Of a stretch of DNA of 64,000 bases, positions 26,253 to 36,062 are shown piece by piece. Made by a program: the position numbers and the translations under genes. The stretch is from the NCBI GenBank assembly GCA_965227645.1, contig OZ245773.1, positions 3,782,001-3,846,000 of the forward strand, given 5' to 3'. Within the stretch, counting starts at the first letter, position 1, and every line of letters starts with the position of its first letter. This DNA comes from Flavimaribacter sp024343425. GTDB lineage: Bacteria; Pseudomonadota; Alphaproteobacteria; Rhizobiales; Rhizobiaceae. The notes below the pieces were generated by a model. The model was not told the origin of the DNA and did not search any database. It saw only the letters and a list, made by a program, of their open reading frames with translations.

Positions 26253-26262
26253 GTCGTTCCCC

Positions 26263-27318
26263 CTATATGCCCAGCATCTTGCGGATTTGCGCCTGATCGG
26301 TTTCACCGCCGGCGAAATCGTCGAACGCCTTTTCCGTCACGCGGATGATGTGGTCGGCGATGAAAGGCGCGCCTTCTGCCGCGCCCTGCTCGGGATGCTT
26401 GAGGCAGCATTCCCATTCAAGCACCGCCCAACTGTCGTAATCATACTGCGCAAGCTTGGAAAAAATGCCGGAGAAATCCACCTGACCGTCGCCCAGCGAC
26501 CGGAAACGGCCAGCCCTGCCAACCCAGCCCTGATAGCCGGAATAGACGCCCTGCCGACCATCCGGATTAAACTCCGCGTCCTTGACGTGGAAGGCGGAAA
26601 TCCGCTCGTGATAGATGTCGATGAATGCCAGATAGTCGAGTTGCTGAAGCAGAAAATGCGACGGGTCGTAGTTGATCGTGCAGCGCTTGTGGCCGCCGAG
26701 CGCATCGAGAAACATCTCGAATGTCGCGCCGTCAAACACGTCCTCGCCCGGATGGATTTCGTAGCCGACATCGACGCCATGCTCTTCGTAGACGTCGAGG
26801 ATCGGCTTCCACCGGCGCGCAAGTTCCGCGAAGGCCTCCTCGATCAGTCCGGCCGGCCGCTGCGGCCACGGATACAGGTAGGGAAACGCCAACGCGCCGG
26901 TGAACGAAACGGATACGTCGAGGCCAAGATTGCGGGATGCTTTCGCTGCATGCTGCATCTGCTTGACCGCCCATTGCTGGCGCGCGGCCGGATTGTTGTG
27001 AACGGCTTCCGGCGCAAAAGCGTCGAACGCGCTGTCATAGGCGGGGTGCACGGCGACCAGCTGACCCTGCAAATGCGTTGAAAGCTCGGTGATTTCGACA
27101 CCTGCATCGTTGCAGACGCCTTTCACTTCGTCGCAGTAATCCTTCGAGGAAGCCGCCTTTTCCAGATCGAAGAGTCGACCGTCCCAAGTCGGAATCTGCA
27201 CGCCCTTGTAGCCAAGAGAGGCGGCCCATTTTGCTATCGCCGGAAGCGAATTGAACGGCGCAGCATCGTCAGCGAACTGGGCCAGGAATATTGCCGGGCC
27301 CTTGATATTCGTTGCCAT
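26263..27318 (-). CDS. Sugar phosphate isomerase/epimerase family protein
   Basis: This 351-residue TIM-barrel protein of the xylose-isomerase-like (AP-endonuclease 2) superfamily has metal-ligand regions 'DVGYEIHPGEDVFDG' near residue 190, 'CTINYDPSHFLLQQLDY' near 225-240 and 'ISAFHVKDAEFNPDGRQG' near 255. The terminal glutamate lies in 'DSWAVLEWECCLKHPEQG'. It sits between dhaK and a dehydrogenase gene with a 10-base gap to the latter. It probably interconverts ketose or aldose forms of the imported compound or its phosphate; the reaction is not identified. Confidence 0.88.
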   Translation of the reverse strand: MATNIKGPAIFLAQFADDAAPFNSLPAIAKWAASLGYKGVQIPTWDGRLFDLEKAASSKDYCDEVKGVCNDAGVEITELSTHLQGQLVAVHPAYDSAFDAFAPEAVHNNPAARQQWAVKQMQHAAKASRNLGLDVSVSFTGALAFPYLYPWPQRPAGLIEEAFAELARRWKPILDVYEEHGVDVGYEIHPGEDVFDGATFEMFLDALGGHKRCTINYDPSHFLLQQLDYLAFIDIYHERISAFHVKDAEFNPDGRQGVYSGYQGWVGRAGRFRSLGDGQVDFSGIFSKLAQYDYDSWAVLEWECCLKHPEQGAAEGAPFIADHIIRVTEKAFDDFAGGETDQAQIRKMLGI

Positions 27319-27340
27319 GTATTTTCTCCTCGTTTGCTGC

Positions 27341-28342
27341 TCACATCCCTATGCGCAACGCCGCGGTATGGACCGGCGCATCCCACAGCGTGAGCATCTC
27401 CTCCTCAAGAGCCGTCACAGTGACGGAACAGCCGGCCATGTCAAGGGATGTGACAAAGGAACCGGTCAGCGAGCGCGCTATATTCACACCCTGTTTTTCA
27501 AGCGCCGTCCGCGCGCTGTTGTGCATGAGGTACAGCTCCATTAGCGGTGTGGCGCCGAAGCCGTTGACAAGCAGGAGAACAGGCTTGCCTTTTGCGTCTC
27601 CCAATTCCCGGATGATGCCCTCGCAGATTTCTTCTGCGATCTCGTCGGCGGAAATCAGCTTGCCGCGACGTCGTCCCGGCTCCCCGTGGATGCCGACGCC
27701 GAATTCCATTTCGTCTTCGCCGATGTCGAAGGTTGGTTTTCCGGCAGCAGGCACCGTGCAGCTTGTCAGCGCCACGCCGAATGATCGTGTATTGCCGTTG
27801 ACCCGTTTTCCGAGTTCCTGCAGCGCCTCGAGATCCATGCCTTTTTCAGCTGCGGCGCCGACGATTTTCTCGACCACTAGCGTGCCGGCGACGCCGCGAC
27901 GTCCAGTCGTGTAGGTCGAATCCTCAACCGCCATGTCATCATTGGTGACGACCTGAAGAACCTTCGCGCCGGCCATTTCGGAAGCCATTTCCGCCGCCAT
28001 GTCGAAGTTCATGACATCGCCTTCGTAATTCTTGACGATGAACAAACAACCCGCGCCGGTGTCAACGTCCTGCACGGCTTCCACCATCTGGTCGGGCGTG
28101 GGTGAGGTAAAGACCTCTCCGGGACAGGCGGCGTCGAGCATGCCGTGACCAACGAAACCGGCATGCAACGGCTCATGTCCGGATCCGCCGCCAGAGATCA
28201 GGGCAACCTTGCCCTCCTTGAATTCCTTGCGGCGAACGAACTTGCCGGACGGCGCGAGCGTGACGATGTCCGCGTGGGCTGCGGCGAAGCCTGCGAGGCT
28301 TTCCTGCAACGCCGTTGACGGATCGTTGATGAACTTTTTCAT
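27341..28342 (-). CDS. dhaK: Dihydroxyacetone kinase substrate-binding subunit DhaK
   Basis: This 333-residue subunit binds dihydroxyacetone or a related short ketose covalently through a histidine and receives phosphate from DhaL. 'LISGGGSGHEPLHAGFVGHGMLDAACPGEVFTSPTPDQM' is the family core (parts: 'GGGSGHEPLHAGFVG', 'GEVFTSPT'). His219 in 'FGVGIHGEPG' is the expected hemiaminal-forming residue. Length fits the PTS-dependent DhaK type, without the fused ATP-binding DhaL domain. It lies downstream of enzyme I and a small HTH gene and 6 kb from the start of the importer operon's dhaL end, on the same strand. Confidence 0.95.
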   Translation of the reverse strand: MKKFINDPSTALQESLAGFAAAHADIVTLAPSGKFVRRKEFKEGKVALISGGGSGHEPLHAGFVGHGMLDAACPGEVFTSPTPDQMVEAVQDVDTGAGCLFIVKNYEGDVMNFDMAAEMASEMAGAKVLQVVTNDDMAVEDSTYTTGRRGVAGTLVVEKIVGAAAEKGMDLEALQELGKRVNGNTRSFGVALTSCTVPAAGKPTFDIGEDEMEFGVGIHGEPGRRRGKLISADEIAEEICEGIIRELGDAKGKPVLLLVNGFGATPLMELYLMHNSARTALEKQGVNIARSLTGSFVTSLDMAGCSVTVTALEEEMLTLWDAPVHTAALRIGM

Positions 28343-28368
28343 GATTTCCTCCCCGGGTGAATTGCGTG

Positions 28369-28779
28369 TCAGTCGTCCTTCCGGCTGGCAAGGGCCGCCA
28401 TCCTGTGTGCGAACTCCGTGATCGCCTGATCGAATAGTCTGTTCTGTTCCTCATCGCCGAAATCCGGCGCCAGAATAGATAAGTGACGCAACCGCTTGCC
28501 GTGGCCCGCCCGTTTCAATCGGCCAGGATGCGCCTTGTTGTATGCGTCCAGAAACTGTTGCTGCTCGGCCGCCCCCATGTGACAGACCGAAAAAATCGTC
28601 GCGAGATGCCGGGCCGGGAGCGGCGTGGCGTAGGAGGCGCTGGTGATCTGCGTCACGAAACTGCGGTTCTTGCCGAGCGCGTCTGCAAGCCGTTGCCGCG
28701 TTCCCGAAGGACGCCGGTCGATGAGCGCGCCCAGCAAGGTCTTGTAATCTCGGATTGCGTCTTCCGTATCGTTCGCCAC
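28369..28779 (-). CDS. Small helix-turn-helix protein in the dha operon
   Basis: This 136-residue protein has a central motif 'TRQRLADALGKNRSFVTQIT' that reads as a Cro/XRE-like helix-turn-helix. A C-terminal helical part follows, with 'PDFGDEEQNRLFDQAITEFAHRMAAL'. The GTG at 28779 is preceded by GGGGA and lies 13 bases after the enzyme I stop; a TTG just upstream is possible. It sits between enzyme I and dhaK. Its role as local regulator is an inference from the fold and position; I know no characterised homologue. Confidence 0.7.
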   Translation of the reverse strand: MANDTEDAIRDYKTLLGALIDRRPSGTRQRLADALGKNRSFVTQITSASYATPLPARHLATIFSVCHMGAAEQQQFLDAYNKAHPGRLKRAGHGKRLRHLSILAPDFGDEEQNRLFDQAITEFAHRMAALASRKDD

Positions 28780-28792
28780 CAAAAGTCCCCGT

Positions 28793-30418
28793 TTACGCCG
28801 TATGCCGCAAGCCCGGCGCGGGTTCCGCCTTGCGCCATGCGCGTACGACTTCCTTGACCATGCCGATGCGGGACGCCGCGACCGAAAGCTTGCGCAATCC
28901 GGTCTGCAGAAGCAAGGGGACAAGACGGGTGTCGCTGGCCGCGTCGCCGCACAGGCTCACCTCCCGATCCTGCGCACGCGCGGCTTCAACAATATTCTCG
29001 ATCAGAGCAAGAACAGACGGGTCCGCCGGGTCCGCCAGTTCGGACAGATCCGCATTGTCGCGCGAGACAGCAAGCACATACTGGGTCAGGTCATTGGATC
29101 CGATGGAGAAGAATGCAGCCCTTGCAAAACGGGCCGGCTGGACAGCGACGGAAGGGACCTCCACCATGATGCCGATCTCCGGCATGGCGTGATCGACGCC
29201 CTCTTCCGCCAGCAGACGCGCTTCCTCCTCGAAAAGAGCGATGGCGCGATCGATCTCTGTCGGAACCGACACCATCGGCAACATCACCTTGAGCTTGCCA
29301 AAGCGAGCCGCCCGAAGCAGCGCCCTTATCTGCTGGCGAAATACCGCTGGTCGCCGCAACGACAGGCGAATGCCGCGCATGCCGAGAAATGCATTGTCTT
29401 CCTCGACGCTGTAGCCTTCAATCGGCTTGTCGCCCCCGATGTCGGCCGTGCGAATGATGACCGGTTTGCCAGCAGCCCATTCCAGCACCTTGCGATAGGC
29501 CGTGTATTGTTCGTCTTCGTCCGGCAGACCGTGCTCACCGCCGAACAGGAATTCTGTCCGCATCAATCCGACGCCGTCGACCGTCGCGACATCGATCGCG
29601 TCGACCTCGCAAGGGTCGGCGATGTTGACGAAGATCTCCACCCTTTCGCCTTCCGCGGTAAGGGCCGGCTGGATCGCATTGCGGTCTGCGTTGCGGATGA
29701 TCTTGAGATAGCGCTCATGCGCAGCCTGAAATTCGTCGCGCTCGTTGGCGTCCGGATCGGCGATCAACAGAGCCTGTTCTGCATCAAGGAGAGCGCTGGC
29801 GCCATCTTCCAGCCCTACGGCTCCGATGCCGATGATTGCCGGTATGCCTGCGGCCCGCGCCAGCATCGCCACATGGCTGGTCGCGCTGCCCCGTCGCAGC
29901 ACAATACCGCCTCCCCGCCAGTCGTGCGACAGAAAGGCCGAGGGCGTCAGGTCATCGCCGACATAGATCGATCCTGCCGGGATGACGGCCTCGCCGGCGC
30001 CGGTAAGCGCTCCCAGAACCCTGTCGCGAATATCCGTGAGGTCGGCTGATCGCGCTTTGAAATACTCATCGTCGGAAGCGAGATAACCCACGATCTCCTC
30101 GTCCAGCGAGTCACGCCAGGCGCTATCGGCCTGGACGCCCTCTCCTATTTTGCCGCTGGCTGCCTCGAAAAACGTGTCGTCGGCGAGCATGGCGAGCTGG
30201 AATTCCAAAATATCGACAGCGTCGCCGGCCGCGCTGTCGACGAGGGTCTGCAATTCGCTGATCGCGACGGCGATCGCCGTCTGCAGGGCCTCGATCTCGC
30301 CCTCAGCCGATGAAGCCGGAACATAATCGCTGTCGCCGGGATCCCGCGCCAGATGGATGCGCCCCTCGGCGTATCCGGGGCTCGCCGGGCGTCCCTTGAC
30401 CCTAGCCGAGACTGGCAT
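28793..30418 (-). CDS. PTS enzyme I (phosphoenolpyruvate-protein phosphotransferase)
   Basis: This 541-residue protein takes phosphate from PEP and passes it to HPr. The phosphorylated histidine lies in 'GSATSHVAMLARAAGIPAI' near residue 190. The PEP-binding C-terminal barrel has 'DGVGLMRTEFLF', 'FFSIGSNDLTQYVLAVSRDN' and the catalytic cysteine in 'SLCGDAASD'. The length is slightly below E. coli enzyme I (575). It overlaps the HPr gene by 17 bases. Placement within a dha operon implies it feeds HPr, then DhaM, rather than a sugar-transporting EII. Confidence 0.94.
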   Translation of the reverse strand: MPVSARVKGRPASPGYAEGRIHLARDPGDSDYVPASSAEGEIEALQTAIAVAISELQTLVDSAAGDAVDILEFQLAMLADDTFFEAASGKIGEGVQADSAWRDSLDEEIVGYLASDDEYFKARSADLTDIRDRVLGALTGAGEAVIPAGSIYVGDDLTPSAFLSHDWRGGGIVLRRGSATSHVAMLARAAGIPAIIGIGAVGLEDGASALLDAEQALLIADPDANERDEFQAAHERYLKIIRNADRNAIQPALTAEGERVEIFVNIADPCEVDAIDVATVDGVGLMRTEFLFGGEHGLPDEDEQYTAYRKVLEWAAGKPVIIRTADIGGDKPIEGYSVEEDNAFLGMRGIRLSLRRPAVFRQQIRALLRAARFGKLKVMLPMVSVPTEIDRAIALFEEEARLLAEEGVDHAMPEIGIMVEVPSVAVQPARFARAAFFSIGSNDLTQYVLAVSRDNADLSELADPADPSVLALIENIVEAARAQDREVSLCGDAASDTRLVPLLLQTGLRKLSVAASRIGMVKEVVRAWRKAEPAPGLRHTA

Positions 30419-30704
30419 CGCTATGCGCCTCGTCGAAGTCCCTTTCGACGAGGCCCTTTAATGCCGCCAGAGCGTCCAGGCTTGCTTCGCCGTTCGCCCG
30501 CATCAACAGGCGCGTACCCTGCGGCGCGCGCGCCGCCATCACCTTGACGATGCTCTTGGCGTCGATCCAGGGACCATCAGGGCTTGTGGCTATCTCAATG
30601 ACGCAGGGGAAAGTCTTGGCAAGCTTGGTGAACTTGACCGAAGGCCGTGCGTGCAGCCCGACCTTGTGGGTTATGATGACTTCCTCTGTGGCTTCGCCGG
30701 TCAA
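30402..30704 (-). CDS. HPr-family phosphocarrier protein
   Basis: This 100-residue HPr-like protein carries phosphate on a histidine between enzyme I and DhaM. 'THKVGLHARPSVKFTKLAKTF' is the HPr active-site signature, with His18 as phosphorylation site. 'SKSIVKVMAARAPQGTRL' resembles the regulatory-serine region, here 'DAKSIVKVMAARAPQG'. It begins 21 bases after dhaM and overlaps the enzyme I gene. In E. coli this domain is fused within DhaM; here it is separate. Confidence 0.93.
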   Translation of the reverse strand: MTGEATEEVIITHKVGLHARPSVKFTKLAKTFPCVIEIATSPDGPWIDAKSIVKVMAARAPQGTRLLMRANGEASLDALAALKGLVERDFDEAHSDASLG

Positions 30705-30725
30705 CTCAGGCTTCCTTCTTCACGT

Positions 30726-31112
30726 TCACAGGGGCGACAGTTCTTCAGCCGTCGCGACCACTGTTGCGAGCGATGAACCGCCCGCGGCTTCCGTCGCCGC
30801 CATCACCGCGCCCTCGACGATCGGCGCATTGCAGATCCTGATCTTGGCCGAGCGCGGTTCGCCGATGACCTCCATGGCCATTTCCGAATTGGATTCAGCG
30901 CCGCCCAGATCCACGAGAACGGCGACGCCGGCGTCCGACCACACCGATTCCATGGCGTCGATAATGGCTTGCACGCTGGTGCCCAGCCCGCCGTCGGGAT
31001 CGCCGCCGCACCATGCGAGCCGCACCTCTTCACCGACCATCTGGCGCACCATCTGTGCGGTGCCTTCAGCCACAAGGGGTGAGTGGGAAACAATGACGAT
31101 ACCGACATTCAT
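30726..31112 (-). CDS. dhaM: PTS-dependent dihydroxyacetone kinase phosphotransferase subunit DhaM
   Basis: This 128-residue EIIA-type protein of the mannose class shuttles phosphate from HPr to the ADP cofactor held by DhaL. 'GIVIVSHSPLVAEGTAQMVRQM' carries the active histidine at residue 10. 'VLVDLGGAESNSEMAMEVI' is the conserved second motif. It is the single-domain form, unlike the three-domain E. coli DhaM. The ATG overlaps the stop of dhaL (ATGA). Confidence 0.94.
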   Translation of the reverse strand: MNVGIVIVSHSPLVAEGTAQMVRQMVGEEVRLAWCGGDPDGGLGTSVQAIIDAMESVWSDAGVAVLVDLGGAESNSEMAMEVIGEPRSAKIRICNAPIVEGAVMAATEAAGGSSLATVVATAEELSPL

Positions 31113-31741
31113 GCCGCATGTTCCTTTGCGCTTGTCCATGCGGCCACTGTGTTGACCAGCAGATTGCAGGAACAGGACCCCGGGTCCATGTGACCAATTG
31201 ACCTTTCGCCCAGAAAAGAAGCCCGACCGCGTTTGGCTTGCATCGGGATTGTCGCCTCGGCGGCTTCTGCCGCGACCGTCGCAATCTCCCCGGCGCTTTT
31301 GCCTGCGGCGAGCGCGTCGCGCACCGGATAGAGCACGTCGAGCATGGTTTTCTGACCGGCCTCGGACTTCCCGCGAGCCGCGACGGCGTCAACGGCCTTT
31401 GCGAAGGCGTCTGCGAACGCATCGCGATCGAAATCTTCCGGAAGCGATTTGCCAAGCGTCATGAACAGCGTCCCGAACAAGGGCCCGGAAGCCCCGCCAA
31501 CCGACATGACCAGCTTCATGCCGGCCGCGCTCAGCGCCTGGGGCGCCGGTTTTTCGCAAATGGCGTCGGCATCCGCGGCGATCGCACCAAAGCCGCGTTT
31601 CATGTTGATGCCGTGATCGCCGTCGCCGATCGCCTGGTCGAGCGCCGTCAGACGCTCGGCGTTGTCCGTGATCGCCGTCTGCATGGCGCCAATCAGGCTC
31701 TTCATGTCTTCGCTGGTCAGTCGCGTCATCGTCTCGCTCAT
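31109..31741 (-). CDS. dhaL: Dihydroxyacetone kinase ADP-binding subunit DhaL
   Basis: This 210-residue subunit holds ADP as a permanent cofactor and transfers phosphate to the ketose on DhaK. The magnesium-binding aspartates are in 'DQAIGDGDHGINMKRGF' near residues 35-50. 'SVGGASGPLFGTLFM' and 'RGRASFLGERSIGHMDPG' are further family motifs. It starts 16 bases after the second ABC ATPase gene and is translationally coupled to dhaM. Although dhaK is far downstream, all lie on one strand without a clear break. Confidence 0.95.
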   Translation of the reverse strand: MSETMTRLTSEDMKSLIGAMQTAITDNAERLTALDQAIGDGDHGINMKRGFGAIAADADAICEKPAPQALSAAGMKLVMSVGGASGPLFGTLFMTLGKSLPEDFDRDAFADAFAKAVDAVAARGKSEAGQKTMLDVLYPVRDALAAGKSAGEIATVAAEAAEATIPMQAKRGRASFLGERSIGHMDPGSCSCNLLVNTVAAWTSAKEHAA

Positions 31742-31757
31742 GTCAATACTCTTCGGG

Positions 31758-32763
<1,006 letters not shown>

Positions 32764-32771
<8 letters not shown>

Positions 32772-33858
32772 GGGCGGCTCCTGCTGCTTTCGTCCGGACA
32801 GCCCGTCCCGTATCCTTGACGAACACCGAGAGACGGTCGCTGTCGAGCTCGAGGCCGACATTCTGGCCATGCGCGAAGGCGCGGTCGGCGGGCACGCGCG
32901 CCTTGACGATGCCGTCCACCGTGGCGATCGACACAATCTGGTTGGTGCCCAGATATTCCGTCTCGTAGACCGAGCCGCGCAGGCCGCCTTCGTCGCGTAG
33001 CCGGATATGTTCGGGCCGCACGCCGATCGCCATTTCGCCGGGGGCCACGTCCTCGGCAATATCCGGCAGGCGGATATTGACGTCATCGATGGCGATCTCG
33101 TTGCCGCCCTTCTTCAGTCCGCTGTTGAAGCCGAGGAAATTCATCGGCGGCGAGCCGATGAAGTCCGCCACATACATCGACGCCGGCTGATCGTAGATCT
33201 CCTGGGGCGGACCGAACTGCTCAATAACGCCATGGTTCATGACCGCGATCTTGTCGGCCATGGCCATCGCCTCGAGCTGGTCGTGCGTGACATAGATCGT
33301 GGTGGCGTTGATGCGATTGTGGAGCTCACGCAACTCCCGGATCATGACGCTGCGGAATTCCGCGTCGAGCGTGCCAAGCGGCTCGTCCATCAGGAAACAT
33401 TTCGGCCGCCGAACGATCGCGCGGCCAAGCGCGACGCGCTGCCTGTCGCCGCCGGCAAGACCCGAGACCGGACGGTCCAGAATATGATCGATGCGCAGCA
33501 GCTTCGCCGTTTCCTCGACCCGGGTCCGCATCTCGGCGCGACCCATGCCCTGGGACTTCAGCGGAAATCCGATATTCTTGCGCACATTCATATGCGGATA
33601 GAGCGCGAAGAGCTGAAACACGAACGCAATGTCGCGTTCACGCGCGCGATTGAACGTCACGTCCTCGCCGTCGAGCAAAATCTTGCCGTCCGTCGGCAGT
33701 TCAAGACCCGCGATCATGCGCAAGGTCGTAGTCTTGCCGCACCCGGATGGGCCGAGCAGGGCAAGGAATTCGCCATCCTCGACGACAAAACTCGACGCCT
33801 GAACGGCGACGAAATCGCCGAAGACCTTGCGAACTTTTTCAACGCGGATCTCCGACAT
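32764..33858 (-). CDS. ABC transporter ATP-binding protein (sugar/polyol type, first)
   Basis: This 364-residue ATPase pairs with the next gene product. Walker A is 'GPSGCGKTTTLR', the Q-loop 'VFQLFALYPHMNVRKN', Walker B 'FLMDEPLGTLDAE', and the signature reads 'LAGGDRQRVALGRAIVRRP', slightly divergent from LSGGQ. The C-terminal TOBE domain contains 'GVRPEHIRLRDEGG'. The ATG at 33858 is two bases from the small membrane gene's stop. Its role is to energise uptake through the MalF/MalG-type permeases upstream. Confidence 0.94.
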
Positions 33859-33860
33859 GA

Positions 33861-34070
33861 CTACTCCGGAAACTTCGAGACGATGATGAACATGACGGTT
33901 CCCGTCAGCAGTGTGACAAAGGAATAGGTGTAGAGGATTTCGGCGAATGGCTGGAACATCATCAGGAAGCCCAGACCGATGAGGATCATCGCCAGCATTT
34001 CCATCGGCCCCCGCCTCAGGAAGCCGGGCCAGGCGCCGCGCGACCCGTTGCCATTTCTCTGCACGCTCAT
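33861..34070 (-). CDS. Small membrane protein of the ABC importer operon
   Basis: This 69-residue protein has a basic, glycine-rich start and two hydrophobic helices ('MLAMILIGLGFLMMFQPF' and 'YSFVTLLTGTVMFIIVS'). It overlaps the end of the MalG-type permease (ATGA) and lies two bases before the first ATPase, so it is embedded in the transporter operon. Glycerol-type ABC operons of rhizobia carry a small integral membrane protein of comparable size (GlpU, DUF2160), but I cannot show homology from sequence alone. It may be an accessory transporter subunit. Confidence 0.75.
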   Translation of the reverse strand: MSVQRNGNGSRGAWPGFLRRGPMEMLAMILIGLGFLMMFQPFAEILYTYSFVTLLTGTVMFIIVSKFPE

Positions 34071-35014
34071 TTTCTGACCGCTCCAAATGTGATCCCGCGC
34101 AGCAACTGTTTGCGCAGCAGGATGGTGAAAACGAGGATCGGCACCAGGAAGATCGTGGTTCCGGCTGCGACCGCCGGCCAGTCCTGACCGCCCTCGCCGA
34201 TAATGGTGGGAATGAACGGCGGCGCCGTCTGGGCCTCGCCGGACGTCAGGAGAACCGCGAAGGCGTATTCGTTCCAGGCAAAGATCAGGCAGAAGATCGC
34301 GGTGGCCGCGATGCCGGTGGTCGCCTGCGGCAGCACCACCTTGAAGAAAGCCTGCATGCGGCTGTAGCCGTCGATCATCGCGGCCTCTTCATATTCGCGG
34401 GGAATTTCGTCGATGAAGCCTTTCAGCAGCCATACGGCCAGCGACACGTTGACGGCGGTGTAAAGCAGGATCATGCCCATCGCCGTGTCGGACAGGCCGA
34501 GTTCGCGATACATGAGATAGATCGGGATCGCGACCGCGATCGGCGGCATCATGCGCGTCGACAATATGAAAAACAGGAGGTCATCGGCGAGCGGCACCCG
34601 GAAACGCGAGAACCCGTAGGCCGCAAGCGTGCCCAGAAACACCGCAAGTACGGTCGATCCGAAACCGATGATCAGCGAGTTCATGAATCGCGGCCAGTAA
34701 TTGCTCTCGCCGACGATCACCATGTTTCGCTTGCGGGTGATCTCGTCGCAGATACCTTGGGGCGGTCCAAGGCTCTCGATATATTCGTCCGTCTGCCGGC
34801 TGCGCGTGGTGAAGAGATTGCAATAGCCTTCGGCCGTTGGCTCGAAGATGACCTTCGGCGGATAGCTGATGGAATCGGGCGGCGACTTCAGGCTTGTCAA
34901 AAGGATCCAGGCCAGCGGGATCATCGTCACCAGCGCATAGATGATGACGACGGCTCCGGCGATCGACTTCGACAGCCTGCCCGGCGCGACGACGGAATGT
35001 GCTGACGTGCTCAT
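34067..35014 (-). CDS. ABC transporter permease, MalG type
   Basis: This 315-residue inner-membrane subunit has about six helices and the cytoplasmic EAA motif 'EYEEAAMIDGYSRMQAFFKVVLPQA' that docks to the ATPase. A periplasmic insert near residues 50-90 ('SISYPPKVIFEPTAEGYCNLF') is longer than in many relatives. It overlaps the MalF-type permease before it and the small membrane gene after it by four bases each. Confidence 0.94.
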   Translation of the reverse strand: MSTSAHSVVAPGRLSKSIAGAVVIIYALVTMIPLAWILLTSLKSPPDSISYPPKVIFEPTAEGYCNLFTTRSRQTDEYIESLGPPQGICDEITRKRNMVIVGESNYWPRFMNSLIIGFGSTVLAVFLGTLAAYGFSRFRVPLADDLLFFILSTRMMPPIAVAIPIYLMYRELGLSDTAMGMILLYTAVNVSLAVWLLKGFIDEIPREYEEAAMIDGYSRMQAFFKVVLPQATTGIAATAIFCLIFAWNEYAFAVLLTSGEAQTAPPFIPTIIGEGGQDWPAVAAGTTIFLVPILVFTILLRKQLLRGITFGAVRK

Positions 35015-35979
35015 CGCTGCTTCACCCTGTTCAGCGCCTTGACGTAGATATTGGCGAGACCAAAGACCGCGACGAACAGGATGATGGCGAAGGCCGAGGC
35101 CCTGCCCGTCCGCCAGCTTTCGAAGGCTTCGCGCTTCAGCGTGATGGACGCCAGCTCCGTCGTCGATCCGGGTCCGCCGCCGGTGAGCAACACCACCATG
35201 TCGAACATCTTGAAATTCTCGATGCCGCGGAAGAGAACCGCCAGCATGATGAAGGGCAGCGCCATTGGAATGGTGATGGACCAGAACTGTCGCCAGGGCG
35301 ACGCGCGATCAACCTCGGCCGCCTCATAGATATAGTCTGGAATCGACCGCAACCCGGCCAGACAGATCAGCATCACGTACGGCGTCCACATCCAGGTGTC
35401 GACGATGATGATCGCCCAGGGCGCCAGCGTCACGTCGCCGAGCATCTGGAACGAGGACGGCTCGACGCCAGAGAAGAACGAAACGATATAATTGAAAAGC
35501 CCGATCTGCGGCTGATAGAGAAAGCGCCAGAAATTGCCGACCACCGCCGGCGACAGCATCATCGGAATAAGGATGACGGTCGTCCAGAAGGCGTGGCCGC
35601 GAAACTTGCGGTCGATCAGATAGGCCAGCGTGAAGCCGATCAGCGTCTGCAACACGATCGTCCAGAACACGAAATGCGCGGTCGCCTGCATGGCGAGCCA
35701 GGTGTCGCCGTCGGTCAGCACGCGTTCGAAGTTGCGCAGGCCCACGCCCTCGACTTCCGAGTTTGGCCGGTTTGCCCGGTAATTGGTGAACGAGAGGTAG
35801 ATCGCCCAGCACAGCGGAAAAATATTGATGGCGAGCAGCAATATGATCGTCGGCGAGATGAATATCCAGGCTATCGCCCGGTCGGACAGGCCTCGGAGCC
35901 GCCGCGCCACAGCCGGCGGCGTCGATCTCGCCGCTGCGTCGGCTGTTCCTTCCAGAGTTGTCGAGAAGCGTTCGTTCAC
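35011..35979 (-). CDS. ABC transporter permease, MalF type
   Basis: This 322-residue permease has six predicted helices from about residue 35 and the EAA loop 'YEAAEVDRASPWRQFWSITIPMALP'. 'LCWAIYLSFTNYRANRPNSE' near residue 55 is the usual first periplasmic turn. It follows the binding-protein gene after 83 bases that contain a stable hairpin, and it overlaps the MalG-type gene (ATGA). It forms the channel with the next product. Confidence 0.93.
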   Translation of the reverse strand: MNERFSTTLEGTADAAARSTPPAVARRLRGLSDRAIAWIFISPTIILLLAINIFPLCWAIYLSFTNYRANRPNSEVEGVGLRNFERVLTDGDTWLAMQATAHFVFWTIVLQTLIGFTLAYLIDRKFRGHAFWTTVILIPMMLSPAVVGNFWRFLYQPQIGLFNYIVSFFSGVEPSSFQMLGDVTLAPWAIIIVDTWMWTPYVMLICLAGLRSIPDYIYEAAEVDRASPWRQFWSITIPMALPFIMLAVLFRGIENFKMFDMVVLLTGGGPGSTTELASITLKREAFESWRTGRASAFAIILFVAVFGLANIYVKALNRVKQR

Positions 35980-36023
35980 GATGTGATCGCCTGAAATATA
36001 TTACGGATTGCAGATACAAAACG

Positions 36024-36049
36024 CCGCCCCGGCGCGAACGCCGGGACGG
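36024..36049 (-). terminator. Intercistronic GC-rich hairpin after the binding-protein gene
   Basis: On the minus-strand transcript, an 11-base stem (CCGTCCCGGCG with CGCCGGGGCGG, one G-U pair) encloses a TTCG tetraloop and is followed by TTTT. It lies between the binding-protein stop and the permease start. Such hairpins act as partial terminators or 3' stabilisers, giving more binding protein than permease. Partial rather than full termination is inferred because the genes clearly form one transporter. Confidence 0.6.
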
Positions 36050-36062
36050 CCGGGAGGAGCGG

